From Sphingomonadaceae bacterium OTU29LAMAA1 (lineage in GTDB: Bacteria; Pseudomonadota; Alphaproteobacteria; Sphingomonadales; Sphingomonadaceae), in the NCBI GenBank assembly GCA_024072375.1, contig CP099617.1:3603001-3667000 (forward strand): 64,000 bases of DNA, given 5' to 3'. A program made the position numbers and the translations under genes. Positions within the stretch are counted from its first letter, which is position 1; each line of letters opens with the position of its first letter. Under the pieces are notes generated by a model. It did not search any database. It was not told the origin of the DNA and saw only the letters and a list, made by a program, of their open reading frames with translations. Shown in pieces: positions 17,911 to 25,903 of the stretch.

Positions 17911-20250
17911 ATGGAGCATGACGGAACGCGGTCGGCTCCCTATCTCTCATCCGTGCATAAGAAAACCAGACCCGGCCTGCCAACGCAGGCGCAGATCCTC
18001 GACTTCATCGCGACCTCCGACGTGCCCGCCGGCAAACGCGAGATCGCCAAGGCGTTCGGCCTGACCGCGCAGGAGAAGATTGCGCTGAAGGCGTTGCTGA
18101 AGGACATGGCCGACGAAGGCCTGATCGATAGCGCCCCCGGCCGCGCCTTCCACAAGATGGGCGGGCTGCCCAAGGTGACGGTGCTGCGCGTCGCCGATGT
18201 CGATGACGGCGGCAACGTGTGGGCGGTGCCGGAACGGTGGGAGGCGGACACGCCGCCGCCGCGCCTGCGGGTGCGCGAGCGGAAGGGGAGCACGCTGGGG
18301 ATCGGCGAGCGCATCCTAGCGCGGACCGAGGAAGCGGGCGCGGGCTGGATCGCGCATCCGATGAAGGTGCTGGCGAAGGCGTCGGAGCAGGTGCTCGGCG
18401 TGCTGCGGCGCGAGGGAGACCGGTTCTGGCTGACCGGGGTCGAGAAGAAGGACCGGCGCGAGTTCCCGGTGTCCGACGTTGGCGAGGCGCAAGCGGGCGA
18501 TCTCGTGATGACCGAAATCACCGGGCGGCCCCCGCGGCTATCGGTGCGGGTGGTGCAGCGGTTGGGCGATCCGTTCGCGCCGCGCAGCTTCTCGCTGATC
18601 GCGATCCACAAGCTCGGCATTCCCGACGTGTTTTCGGGTGAGGCGCTCGACGAGGCGGAGCGGGTGTCGCGGCTGCCGTTGGGCGACGATCGCGAAGACC
18701 TGACGCATCTGCCGATCGTCGCGATCGATCCGGTCGATGCGCGCGACCACGACGATGCGGTGTGGGCGGCGCCCGACGATGACCCCGGCAACCCCGGCGG
18801 GTGGAAGGCGGTGGTCGCGATCGCGGATGTCAGCTTCTACGTGCGACCCGGTTCGGAGATCGATCGCGAGGCGCGGCGGCGGGGCAATTCGGTGTATTTT
18901 CCCGATCGCGTCGTACCGATGCTGCCGGAGATCCTGTCCGCCGAGGTGTGTTCGCTGAAGGAAGGGGAGGATCGCGCGGCGCTGGTGTGCCATTTGCAGG
19001 TGGGGAAGTCGGGCAAGCTGGAGAGCTGGCGGTTTTCCCGGGCGCGGGTGCGGATCGCGGCGAACCTGGCGTATGAAGATGCGCAGGCAATGATCGACGG
19101 CAAGCCCATTCCCTTCAGGGGAGGGGACGCGGGCGTCGGTCTCGGTGAGACGTCCCCCACCCCCACCCCCTCTCCTGAAGGGGAGGGGCTTATCCTGGGG
19201 TCGCTCCGCCACCTTTGGGACTGCTGGCGCGCGCTGGCGAAGGCGCGGGATGCGCGCGAGCCGCTCGACCTCGATCTGCCCGAACGGCGCGTCGTGCTCG
19301 ACGAGAAGGGGCGGATCATGTCGGTCGCGCCGCGCGAGCGGCTCGATGCGCACCGGTTGATCGAGGATTACATGATCGCCGCCAACGTCGCCGCTGCCAA
19401 GGCGCTGGAGGCGAAGAAGGCGCCAGTGATGTACCGCGTGCACGAACCGCCAAGCCGTGAAAAGCTGGTCGCGTTGAAGGACTATCTCGAGACTTTCGAT
19501 GTCGCTTTTGCACTCGGGCAGGTGATCCGTCCGGCGACATTCAACCATGTGCTGAACCGCGTCGGTGACGCCGATTTCCGCCCGCAGGTAATGGAGCAGG
19601 TGCTGCGCACGCAGACCCAGGCTTATTACGCGCCGGCCAACCAAGGGCATTTCGGGCTGTCGCTGGGCTCCTACGCGCATTTCACCTCGCCGATCCGGCG
19701 TTATGCCGATCTCGTCGTCCACCGCTCGCTGGTCGCGGCCTACAAGCTCGGGCCGGGTGAGCTGACCAGGACGGATGCCGAGGCGATCGAGCAGATCGGC
19801 ACCACCATCAGCGGCCTCGAACGCCGCGCGATGGAGGCGGAGCGCGATACGATCGATCGCTATGTCGCGGCGTTCCTGTCGGAAAAGGTCGGCGAGACGG
19901 TGTCGGCGCGGATCACGGGGGTGCAGAATTACGGCTTCTTCGCCACGGTGGAGGGAATCGGCGGCGACGGGCTGATGCCGGTCCGCGATCTGGGCGGCGA
20001 ATATTTCCGCTTCGACGAGGCGGCGCGCAAGCTGATCGGCGAGCAGACCGGCGAGGAATATGCGCTCGGCCAGCGCATCGACCTGAGGCTGGCGGAGGCG
20101 AACCCCGTGTCGGGCGCGTTGCGCTTCGAACTGCCGGGCGGCAAGGGGGCGGCACCGGGCGCGCGGCATGTCGGCTCGGGGCGCAAGGATCGCGTGATCA
20201 AGCATCGCGGGCGGCCGCAGAACATCCGCCATCAGGGCAAGCGGCGGTGA
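17911..20250 (+). CDS. rnr: Ribonuclease R with an in-frame palindromic repeat insertion
   Basis: A 779-residue 3-to-5 exoribonuclease. An N-terminal winged-helix region is followed by cold-shock domains, the RNB catalytic domain and a C-terminal S1 domain. The RNB domain shows the metal-binding DPVDARDHDDAV and the conserved VAIADVSFYV. It continues with FPDRVVPMLPEILS and FTSPIRRYADLVVHR, and the S1 start is VSARITGVQNYGFFA. Residues about 400-427 (DNA 19106-19189) are encoded by an intergenic-type repeat element and are not expected in homologues. An alternative start is GTG 17953 (HKKTRPGLPTQ follows), which better matches the usual N-terminus; no strong SD decides it. Confidence 0.93.
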   Translation: MEHDGTRSAPYLSSVHKKTRPGLPTQAQILDFIATSDVPAGKREIAKAFGLTAQEKIALKALLKDMADEGLIDSAPGRAFHKMGGLPKVTVLRVADVDDGGNVWAVPERWEADTPPPRLRVRERKGSTLGIGERILARTEEAGAGWIAHPMKVLAKASEQVLGVLRREGDRFWLTGVEKKDRREFPVSDVGEAQAGDLVMTEITGRPPRLSVRVVQRLGDPFAPRSFSLIAIHKLGIPDVFSGEALDEAERVSRLPLGDDREDLTHLPIVAIDPVDARDHDDAVWAAPDDDPGNPGGWKAVVAIADVSFYVRPGSEIDREARRRGNSVYFPDRVVPMLPEILSAEVCSLKEGEDRAALVCHLQVGKSGKLESWRFSRARVRIAANLAYEDAQAMIDGKPIPFRGGDAGVGLGETSPTPTPSPEGEGLILGSLRHLWDCWRALAKARDAREPLDLDLPERRVVLDEKGRIMSVAPRERLDAHRLIEDYMIAANVAAAKALEAKKAPVMYRVHEPPSREKLVALKDYLETFDVAFALGQVIRPATFNHVLNRVGDADFRPQVMEQVLRTQTQAYYAPANQGHFGLSLGSYAHFTSPIRRYADLVVHRSLVAAYKLGPGELTRTDAEAIEQIGTTISGLERRAMEAERDTIDRYVAAFLSEKVGETVSARITGVQNYGFFATVEGIGGDGLMPVRDLGGEYFRFDEAARKLIGEQTGEEYALGQRIDLRLAEANPVSGALRFELPGGKGAAPGARHVGSGRKDRVIKHRGRPQNIRHQGKRR
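19106..19189. repeat. Palindromic repeat of the CCCTTCAGGGGAGGGG family inside rnr
   Basis: An 84 bp element with inverted ends (cattcccttcaggggagggg and ctcctgaaggggaggggc) and the inner hairpin GGTCTCGGTGAGAC. Its architecture is the same as the intergenic copy at 10197-10298. It is a multiple of three, keeps the rnr frame open, and encodes [17 protein letters not shown] plus TPSPEGEG. It sits between the segment ending AQAMIDGKP and the segment LRHLWDCWRALAKARDAREP of the RNB domain, where RNase R homologues have a short variable loop. Confidence 0.9.
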
Positions 20251-20573
20251 CGCGTCTGGTGCGTGTCGAGCCGCAGGGTACGGTGCGCGACCGTTATCTG
20301 GTGCACGGGACGATCGCGCCGCGTTTCGTCGACGCGCACGCGGTGACGGCGAGCGATGCGATCGATTTCGCGCCGGCCGATGAGCGCGAGGCGAAGGCGT
20401 TCGCGGCGATGGTCTCCGACGGGTCGATCCGGGTGGCTGTGCCGGGACGGTTTTGGTTCGACATGGATGCGTATGAGGCGGCTGCGGCAGGACGACGGGC
20501 GAAGCGGGTGCCGGTGATGCTGATCGTGACGCTGTTGATCGCGGTGGGGGCGGTGATGTTCTACCGCGGATGA
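20247..20573 (+). CDS. Small protein with C-terminal membrane segment, unknown
   Basis: A 108-residue protein that starts with GTG at 20247, overlapping the rnr stop by 4 bp (GTGA), so it is probably translated by coupling. Residues 1-85 are soluble and mixed in charge (LVHGTIAPRFVDAHAVTASD). The last 20 residues form one membrane segment (VPVMLIVTLLIAVGAVMFYRG). I do not recognise the family. A C-terminal anchor and rnr coupling suggest a membrane-tethered partner, but this is inference only. Confidence 0.65.
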   Translation: MTRLVRVEPQGTVRDRYLVHGTIAPRFVDAHAVTASDAIDFAPADEREAKAFAAMVSDGSIRVAVPGRFWFDMDAYEAAAAGRRAKRVPVMLIVTLLIAVGAVMFYRG

Positions 20574-20575
20574 AA

Positions 20576-20686
20576 TCCTCCCCGGCGAGGTGAGTCGAGG
20601 GGGCGTTTCCGCGAGTCACCACGTTCATGGTGGACCTCCCCCTCCGCCACGGCTTCGCCGCGCCACCTCCCTCTGGCGGGGAAGGA
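20576..20686. repeat. Compound palindromic repeat (CCTCCCC...GGCGGGGAAGGA family)
   Basis: An intergenic element between the small rnr-coupled gene and the convergent oxidoreductase gene. It contains cacgttcatggtg, then cctccccctccgccacggct and cgccgcgccacctccctctg, with ends that pair (TCCTCCCCGGCGAGG and CTGGCGGGGAAGGA). It is related to 14823-14972 and 34585-34686. It probably acts as a bidirectional 3-prime hairpin. Confidence 0.75.
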
Positions 20687-20696
20687 ATTGCAAGAC

Positions 20697-21845
20697 TCAC
20701 CCCGCAGTAAACGTCAGCCCGGCCTTGTCCTGCAAGCGATCGCGCAGCGTCGTGCCGAGCAGCGCGCCGGGGGTCCAGACGCCGCCGGCGCCTTCCGTTT
20801 CCAGCAGGCAGCGCGCGGTCTCGGCGATCATCTTGCTGGTCGATCCATAGCCGGGGTCGCGGTCACCGGTGACCACCGCGTCGAAGCGCGCGCCGTCGGG
20901 CATCAGGCCGACGAACAGCAGGTCGTAATGGCCACTGTCGCGCTCTTCCTTGCTGGGGCCTTCGCCGGGTTTGGGCCCCTTGTCGCTCGCCAGCGGGTTG
21001 AGCTTGGCGATCGCGTCCGCTGCCGCCTTGCCCATCTCGCCGAGGCCGGCGACCATCATCTCGTCGTACACGAAATCCTTGCCGTAGCGGTGGTCGAGCA
21101 GGAAGTTGGTGCGGTGGACGTTCTTGGTGTTGATTGCCGCCATGATGAACGGCGCGACCCAGGTGTTGAGCGTCGCGTCGAATTCGGGCAGCAGCCCGGT
21201 CGGCTGGTGCGGGCCGCTGAAGCCGGGGGTCAGCGCAAATGGGCTGGCGAGCAGGCCGAGGATCGACGGATCGCGCGCTGCGGCGGCGAGCGTCGCCTTC
21301 AGGCTTGCCGCGGTGCCGCCGGAAAAGCCGCCCTTCATCGCCCGTACGCGGCCCTTCACGCGGGGTGCTGGATGGCCGTATTTGGCGCGGGCGCATTCCT
21401 GCAAGGTCAGCACGCCGAGATCGAACGGGATCGAATCGAAGCCGCAGGAGAACACGATGCGCGCGCCGCTCGCCTGCGCTCCGGCATGGTGGGCGTCGAT
21501 CATGTGGCGCATCCACGCCGGTTCACCGCACAGGTCGACGTAAGCGGTGCCCGCGGCGACGCAGGCGGCGATCAGCGGCTCGCCATAGAGCTGGTATGGG
21601 CCGACGGTGGTGAGCACGACCTGCGTCGATTGCGCCATCGCCTTCAGGCTGGCGGGATCGTCTGCATCGGCGACGAGCAGCGGCGTGTCTGCGGGCGCGC
21701 CGATGATGTCGCGCACCTCCTCCAGTTTGGCGCGGCTGCGGCCCGCCATCGCCCAGCGGGTGACGTTCTGCTGGCAGAGATATTCAGCGACGAGACGCCC
21801 GGTGAAGCCCGTCGCGCCGTAGACGATTATGTCATAGTCGCGCAT
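20697..21845 (-). CDS. Saccharopine-dehydrogenase-like oxidoreductase (trans-acting enoyl reductase type)
   Basis: A 382-residue protein of the saccharopine dehydrogenase NADP-binding family. The Rossmann motif is IIVYGATGFTGRLVAEYL, followed by VVLTTVGPYQLYGEPLI and AYVDLCGEPAWMRHMID. The region FSCGFDSIPFDLGVLTLQE is conserved in bacterial and fungal relatives such as the mycobacterial trans-acting enoyl reductase. The start is the ATG at 21845. The substrate is unknown, and the absence of polyketide genes nearby makes a phthiocerol-type role unlikely. It converges with the rnr operon. Confidence 0.82.
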   Translation of the reverse strand: MRDYDIIVYGATGFTGRLVAEYLCQQNVTRWAMAGRSRAKLEEVRDIIGAPADTPLLVADADDPASLKAMAQSTQVVLTTVGPYQLYGEPLIAACVAAGTAYVDLCGEPAWMRHMIDAHHAGAQASGARIVFSCGFDSIPFDLGVLTLQECARAKYGHPAPRVKGRVRAMKGGFSGGTAASLKATLAAAARDPSILGLLASPFALTPGFSGPHQPTGLLPEFDATLNTWVAPFIMAAINTKNVHRTNFLLDHRYGKDFVYDEMMVAGLGEMGKAAADAIAKLNPLASDKGPKPGEGPSKEERDSGHYDLLFVGLMPDGARFDAVVTGDRDPGYGSTSKMIAETARCLLETEGAGGVWTPGALLGTTLRDRLQDKAGLTFTAG

Positions 21846-21942
21846 TGCTCTCTCCCATTGCTTTACGCGAACGTCATGCGCTTTGCGGGACAAGGGATCA
21901 AGTTTCCCCAAACATCCCAACGAAAACCGGGATGACGGAAGG

Positions 21943-23712
21943 TTACGCCGCCTCGCTGAACTGCAAGCTCGCCAGCCGCGCGTACAAACCGCCGTGACCG
22001 ATCAGGCTGCTATGCGTACCCTCCTCGACGATCCCGCCTTGATCCATCACAACGATGCGTTCCGCGGCGCGAACCGTCGCCAGCCGGTGCGCGATCACCA
22101 GCGTGGTGCGGTTCTCCATCAGTCGTTCCAATGCCTGCTGCACCAGCCGCTCGCTTTCGGCATCCAGTGCGCTGGTCGCCTCGTCGAGCAGCAGGATCGG
22201 CGCATCGCGGAGCAGCGCGCGCGCGATCGTCACCCGCTGGCGCTGGCCGCCGGACAGGCGCGCGCCGCCTTCGCCCAGATTGGTGTCGAGGCCCTGCGGC
22301 AACGCACGCAGGAAATCGGCGGCGTTGGCGGCTTCTGCCGCGGCCCACAATTCGTCGTCGGTCGCTTCCCACTGGCCATAACGCAGATTGTCGCGGGCGC
22401 TGGCGCCGAAGATCACGGTTTCCTGCGGCACCATCGCGATCTGTGCGCGGATCGCGGCGGGGTCGGCCTCCCGCAGATCGACGCCATCGAGCAGGACGCG
22501 GCCCGCGGCGGGGTCGTAGAAACGCTCGGCAAGCTGGAAGAGCGTAGATTTGCCCGCACCCGAGGGGCCCACCACCGCGACCGTTTCGCCGGGACGTACG
22601 CTGAGGGTGAAATCCTCCAGCGCGGCGACGTCGGGGCGGGTCGGATAGTGGAAGCGGACGTGCTCGAACGACAGCGCGCCGTTGACCGGTACGGGCAAGG
22701 GGATCGGCGCGGCGGGGCGCGTGATCTCGGGCTGTTCGCGCAGCAGTTCGGCGAGACGGCTGGCTGCGCCGGCACCGCGGAGCAGATCGCCGTACACTTC
22801 GGTCAACGCGCCGAACGCGCCGGCGACTATGCCGCCGGTGAGCACGAAGGCGGCGATCGCTCCGCCGCTGATCTTGCCGGCGGCGACATCGGTCGCGCCC
22901 TCCCACAGCACCAAAGTAATCGACCCGAAGATCAGGAAGATCATGATCGCCGTCATCACTGCCCGCAACGCGATGCGCGACTTGGCGGCGGCGAAGGTCG
23001 CGTCGACCGCGCTGGTGAAGCGTTGCGCCTCGCGCGGCTCCTGTCCGAACGCCTGGACGATCTTCATCGCGCCGAGCGTCTCCGTGATCAGCGATCCGAC
23101 GTCGGCCACCCGATCCTGCGACGTGCGCGACAAGTTGCGGATGCGGCGGCCCAGGATCGTCACGGGCAGGATGATGAGCGGGATGCCGAGCAGCAGCATG
23201 CCGGCCAGTTTGGGCGACAGCGCGAAGAGATAGATCATGCCGCCGACACCGGTGAAGGTGTTGCGCAGCGCGATGCTGACGGTGCTGCCGACGACGTTTT
23301 CGATCAGCGCAGTATCGGACGTCAGGCGCGATGCGATTTCCGACGGACGATTTTCCTCAAAGAAGCGCGGCGTCAATCCGAGCAGGTGAGCTTGCACGCG
23401 CGTGCGGATATCGGCGACGACCCGTTCGCCCAGCCAGGACACGAAATAGAAGCGGATCGCCGTCGCTACCGCGAGGACCGTGACGATCATCAGCAGGTAA
23501 TGGAACGACGACGCCACCGTCTCGCCGCCGCCCGGTGCGAAGCCGCGATCGATCACGCGCTTGAATCCATAGGGGATTCCGATCGTCGCCGCGGACGTGG
23601 TGGCAAGCGCGGCAAGCGCGATGGCGAGTTGGCGCGGATAACTCAGCACGCGCTCCAGCACGAGCCGGAGATCGCCGAGGCGGCGGTTGCTGGAAACGGG
23701 ATCTTTGGCCAT
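21943..23712 (-). CDS. ABC transporter, fused permease and ATPase (MsbA-like exporter)
   Basis: A 589-residue half-transporter. The N-terminal six-helix exporter domain runs to about residue 320 (LATTSAATIGIPYGFKRVID; FYFVSWLGERVVADIRTRV). The ATPase has Walker A VVGPSGAGKSTLFQL, the signature LSGGQRQRVTIARALL, Walker B PILLLDEATSALD, and the H-loop in VIAHRLATVRAA. The start chosen is ATG 23712 (MAKDPVSSNRRLGDL); an in-frame start 19 codons upstream is less likely. The substrate is undetermined; it could be lipid or drug. It is divergent from phaZ. Confidence 0.9.
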   Translation of the reverse strand: MAKDPVSSNRRLGDLRLVLERVLSYPRQLAIALAALATTSAATIGIPYGFKRVIDRGFAPGGGETVASSFHYLLMIVTVLAVATAIRFYFVSWLGERVVADIRTRVQAHLLGLTPRFFEENRPSEIASRLTSDTALIENVVGSTVSIALRNTFTGVGGMIYLFALSPKLAGMLLLGIPLIILPVTILGRRIRNLSRTSQDRVADVGSLITETLGAMKIVQAFGQEPREAQRFTSAVDATFAAAKSRIALRAVMTAIMIFLIFGSITLVLWEGATDVAAGKISGGAIAAFVLTGGIVAGAFGALTEVYGDLLRGAGAASRLAELLREQPEITRPAAPIPLPVPVNGALSFEHVRFHYPTRPDVAALEDFTLSVRPGETVAVVGPSGAGKSTLFQLAERFYDPAAGRVLLDGVDLREADPAAIRAQIAMVPQETVIFGASARDNLRYGQWEATDDELWAAAEAANAADFLRALPQGLDTNLGEGGARLSGGQRQRVTIARALLRDAPILLLDEATSALDAESERLVQQALERLMENRTTLVIAHRLATVRAAERIVVMDQGGIVEEGTHSSLIGHGGLYARLASLQFSEAA

Positions 23713-23865
23713 GCCGACGCGCCTAGCAGTCGCGGAAGGGTGGCTCAACGGCTCGCGACGGGCCGGCATTGGGGCCGGTCGGGCGTCTCGGGCGTTCAGA
23801 CTGATTACACGGGCCGTGATTTGCGTTACGACGCTCTCAACCTATCTTATGTAAAGATGCCAACC

Positions 23866-25098
23866 ATGCTCTACGACGCCTATGAAATGCAGCGCTCGAT
23901 GCTCGCCGGGGCCAGCGCGATGGCCACGTTCGGGGCCGACTGGATGCGCAATCCCGCCAATCCGTGGTCGTATGTCGGCGGTGGCCAGATCGTCAGCTCG
24001 GCGCTCGACGTGTTCGCTCATGCGTCCGCGACCCGGGGCAAGCCGGCGTTCGGGCTGACGCACACGACGATCGACGGGCGCGAGGTGGCGGTGCATGAAG
24101 AGATCGTGCTGCAAAAGCCGTTCGGCCAGCTGAAGCGGTTCCGTCGCGAGGGCGTCGAGGGCGGACCCAAGCTGCTGATCGTCGCGCCGATGTCGGGCCA
24201 CTTCGCCACGTTGCTGCGCGGCACTGTAGAGCGGATGCTGCCGACCGCCGAGGTCTACATCACCGACTGGCGCGACGCGAAGCTGGTGCCGCTGTCGGAC
24301 GGGCGTTTCGACCTCGATGATTATATCGATTATCTGATCGCGTTCATGGAGGCGATCGGCCCCAACGAGGGGCAGGGTGGTGCGCACATGCTCGCAGTCT
24401 GCCAGCCATCGGTGCCCTGCTATGCCGCCGTTGCGTTGATGAGCGCGGACCAGAACCCCTGTCGTCCGAAGACGCTGACGATGATGGGCGGGCCGGTCGA
24501 CACGCGCGAGGCGCCGACCGCGGTCAATACGCTGGCGACTGAGCGGCCACATGCGTGGTTCGAACAGAATGTCGTGGTGACTGTGCCGGCGATGTACCCG
24601 GGTTCGGGCCGCAAGGTGTATCCCGGCTTCCTTCAGCTCGCCGGCTTCATGTCGATGAACCTCGGCAACCACATGGTCTCGCACTGGGAGATGTTCAAAC
24701 ATCTGGTCCAGGGCGACGGCGAAAGCGCGGACGCGACCAAGGGGTTCTACGAGGAATATCGGTCGGTCTGCGATATGACGGCGGAATTCTATCTGCAGAC
24801 GGTGGAACTGGTGTTCCAGAAGCATGCACTGCCGCGGGGCGAGATGATGCACCGTGGGCGCCGGGTCGATCCGGGCGCGATCACCGATGTCGCGGTGCTG
24901 GCTATCGAGGGCGAGCGCGACGACATCTCCGGTATCGGCCAGACGAAGGCGGCGTTGACGCTGGCGACCAACCTGCCCGAGGACAAGAAGCGTTATCTGA
25001 TGGCGGAAGGCGCCGGCCATTACGGCATCTTCAACGGATCGAAGTGGCGCAACCATGTCGCGCCGGTCGTCGAAGAATGGATGGCGGCGAACGCCTGA
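23866..25098 (+). CDS. phaZ: Intracellular polyhydroxyalkanoate depolymerase
   Basis: A 410-residue enzyme that mobilises intracellular PHB granules. It belongs to the intracellular PhaZ family, which uses a cysteine nucleophile instead of the lipase-box serine: C179 in HMLAVCQPSVPCYA. LLIVAPMSGHFATLLRGTVE, VYITDWRDAKLVP and the C-terminal EGAGHYGIF with the triad His are conserved. The start at 23866 (MLYDAYEMQRS) matches the family N-terminus; ATG 23857 is the alternative. The frame is open far upstream, but that part is antisense to the ABC transporter. It ends before a double-hairpin terminator. Confidence 0.93.
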   Translation: MLYDAYEMQRSMLAGASAMATFGADWMRNPANPWSYVGGGQIVSSALDVFAHASATRGKPAFGLTHTTIDGREVAVHEEIVLQKPFGQLKRFRREGVEGGPKLLIVAPMSGHFATLLRGTVERMLPTAEVYITDWRDAKLVPLSDGRFDLDDYIDYLIAFMEAIGPNEGQGGAHMLAVCQPSVPCYAAVALMSADQNPCRPKTLTMMGGPVDTREAPTAVNTLATERPHAWFEQNVVVTVPAMYPGSGRKVYPGFLQLAGFMSMNLGNHMVSHWEMFKHLVQGDGESADATKGFYEEYRSVCDMTAEFYLQTVELVFQKHALPRGEMMHRGRRVDPGAITDVAVLAIEGERDDISGIGQTKAALTLATNLPEDKKRYLMAEGAGHYGIFNGSKWRNHVAPVVEEWMAANA

Positions 25099-25104
25099 TA
25101 TGAA

Positions 25105-25171
25105 ACGAGCGGCCTGTTGAAAGGCCGCTCGTACTGTTTCGACGGAGGGGCGGTGGCGACCGCCCCTTTTC
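25105..25171 (+). terminator. Two hairpins after phaZ, the second followed by T-run
   Basis: The first hairpin, 25105-25132, pairs acgagcggcct with aggccgctcgt around a short loop. The second, 25147-25166, pairs ggggcggt with accgcccc and is followed by TTTT, a standard intrinsic terminator. It ends phaZ, and the first palindrome could also stop the convergent flavoprotein-like gene. Confidence 0.8.
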
Positions 25172-25174
25172 GTG

Positions 25175-25657
25175 TCAGGCGACCGAGTCGACCATGGCGT
25201 GGCTGCTCGATTCATCGCCGCGGATCGTGCCGCCGAACAGCATCTTTACCCGGCCAGATATCGAGATATCGGTCTCCCACAGCTCCGCACTGTCGATGTC
25301 AAAGCGCAGCAGCGTGACGTTCGGATCGTCCTTGCCGTTCGGGAACCAGGCGTCGACCTGATTATTCCAGAGCTTGTCGATCTGACCCCGGTCGTTATCC
25401 TGGCTGACATTGCCGGCGAGGCAGGCGAAGAAGTCATGCCCCTTGCCGACGAACTGCGCCATCGCGTCGCCGCCCTTCGCGATACGGTTGTCCTTGCCAG
25501 CGAAGAAGAACAGCGTGTTCGGCTGATCGTCGTCGATCTGCGCAGTCATCGGCTCGGAATGTTCACCGTCCACAAGGCCGATCATCACGAACGGGCTCGC
25601 CTTCAGCTTGTCGAGGAACTTGGCGGCAATCTCCTGAGGACTGTCGTGGTCGGCCAT
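25175..25657 (-). CDS. Pyridoxamine 5-phosphate oxidase-fold protein (general stress protein 26 type)
   Basis: A 160-residue split-barrel flavin-binding protein. Visible are VMIGLVDGEHSEPMTAQIDD, TLFFFAGKDNRIAKGGD and HDFFACLAGNVSQDND. Near the C-terminus are KLWNNQVDAWFPNGKDDP and LLRFDIDSAELWE, which is the typical pattern of the GS26/PPOX-like group induced by general stress in many bacteria. The start is ATG 25657. It converges with phaZ across the terminator. A ligand (FMN or F420-like) cannot be assigned from sequence. Confidence 0.85.
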   Translation of the reverse strand: MADHDSPQEIAAKFLDKLKASPFVMIGLVDGEHSEPMTAQIDDDQPNTLFFFAGKDNRIAKGGDAMAQFVGKGHDFFACLAGNVSQDNDRGQIDKLWNNQVDAWFPNGKDDPNVTLLRFDIDSAELWETDISISGRVKMLFGGTIRGDESSSHAMVDSVA

Positions 25658-25855
25658 GCGTCGTCTCCTGTACGGGGTTTGGCGGGAGAACGAGCGCGGC
25701 GAGGGTTGGTTGCGCGGTTGGCAGCTTCGGCCATCGACGTGATTGACAGACGCAAACGATAAAGCACACGGGCGGCGCTCGGGTAGCAGCCTAAGCCCCA
25801 AACGATTTGGGCCCCGACCGTAGCAGCGGTCGAGGCCCATACAAGGAGGACACCA

Positions 25856-25894
25856 ATGACAATGCCCGATCCGGACATATGCCGATCAGGCTAA
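25856..25894 (+). CDS. Possible 12-residue leader peptide or remnant with strong SD
   Basis: A very short open frame (ATG ACA ATG CCC ... GGC TAA) encoding MTMPDPDICRSG. It is preceded by an excellent ribosome binding site AAGGAGG at 25843-25849, and further upstream by a GC-rich hairpin at about 25809-25837 (GGGCC...GACCG...CGGTC..GGCCC). No gene follows on the same strand; the next gene is on the opposite strand. It may be a tiny translated peptide, the start of a lost gene, or a small RNA feature. Confidence 0.25.
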   Translation: MTMPDPDICRSG

Positions 25895-25903
25895 CACTTC
25901 AAC

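Noticed and set aside
18538-20700. A 720-codon frame antisense to rnr
   Set aside because: Composition is that of a reverse-strand shadow, and rnr itself is fully supported by conserved motifs.
21883-25098. A continuous 1,071-codon frame on the plus strand
   Set aside because: Its first 660 codons are antisense to the ABC transporter and low-complexity; only the part from 23866 matches PhaZ.
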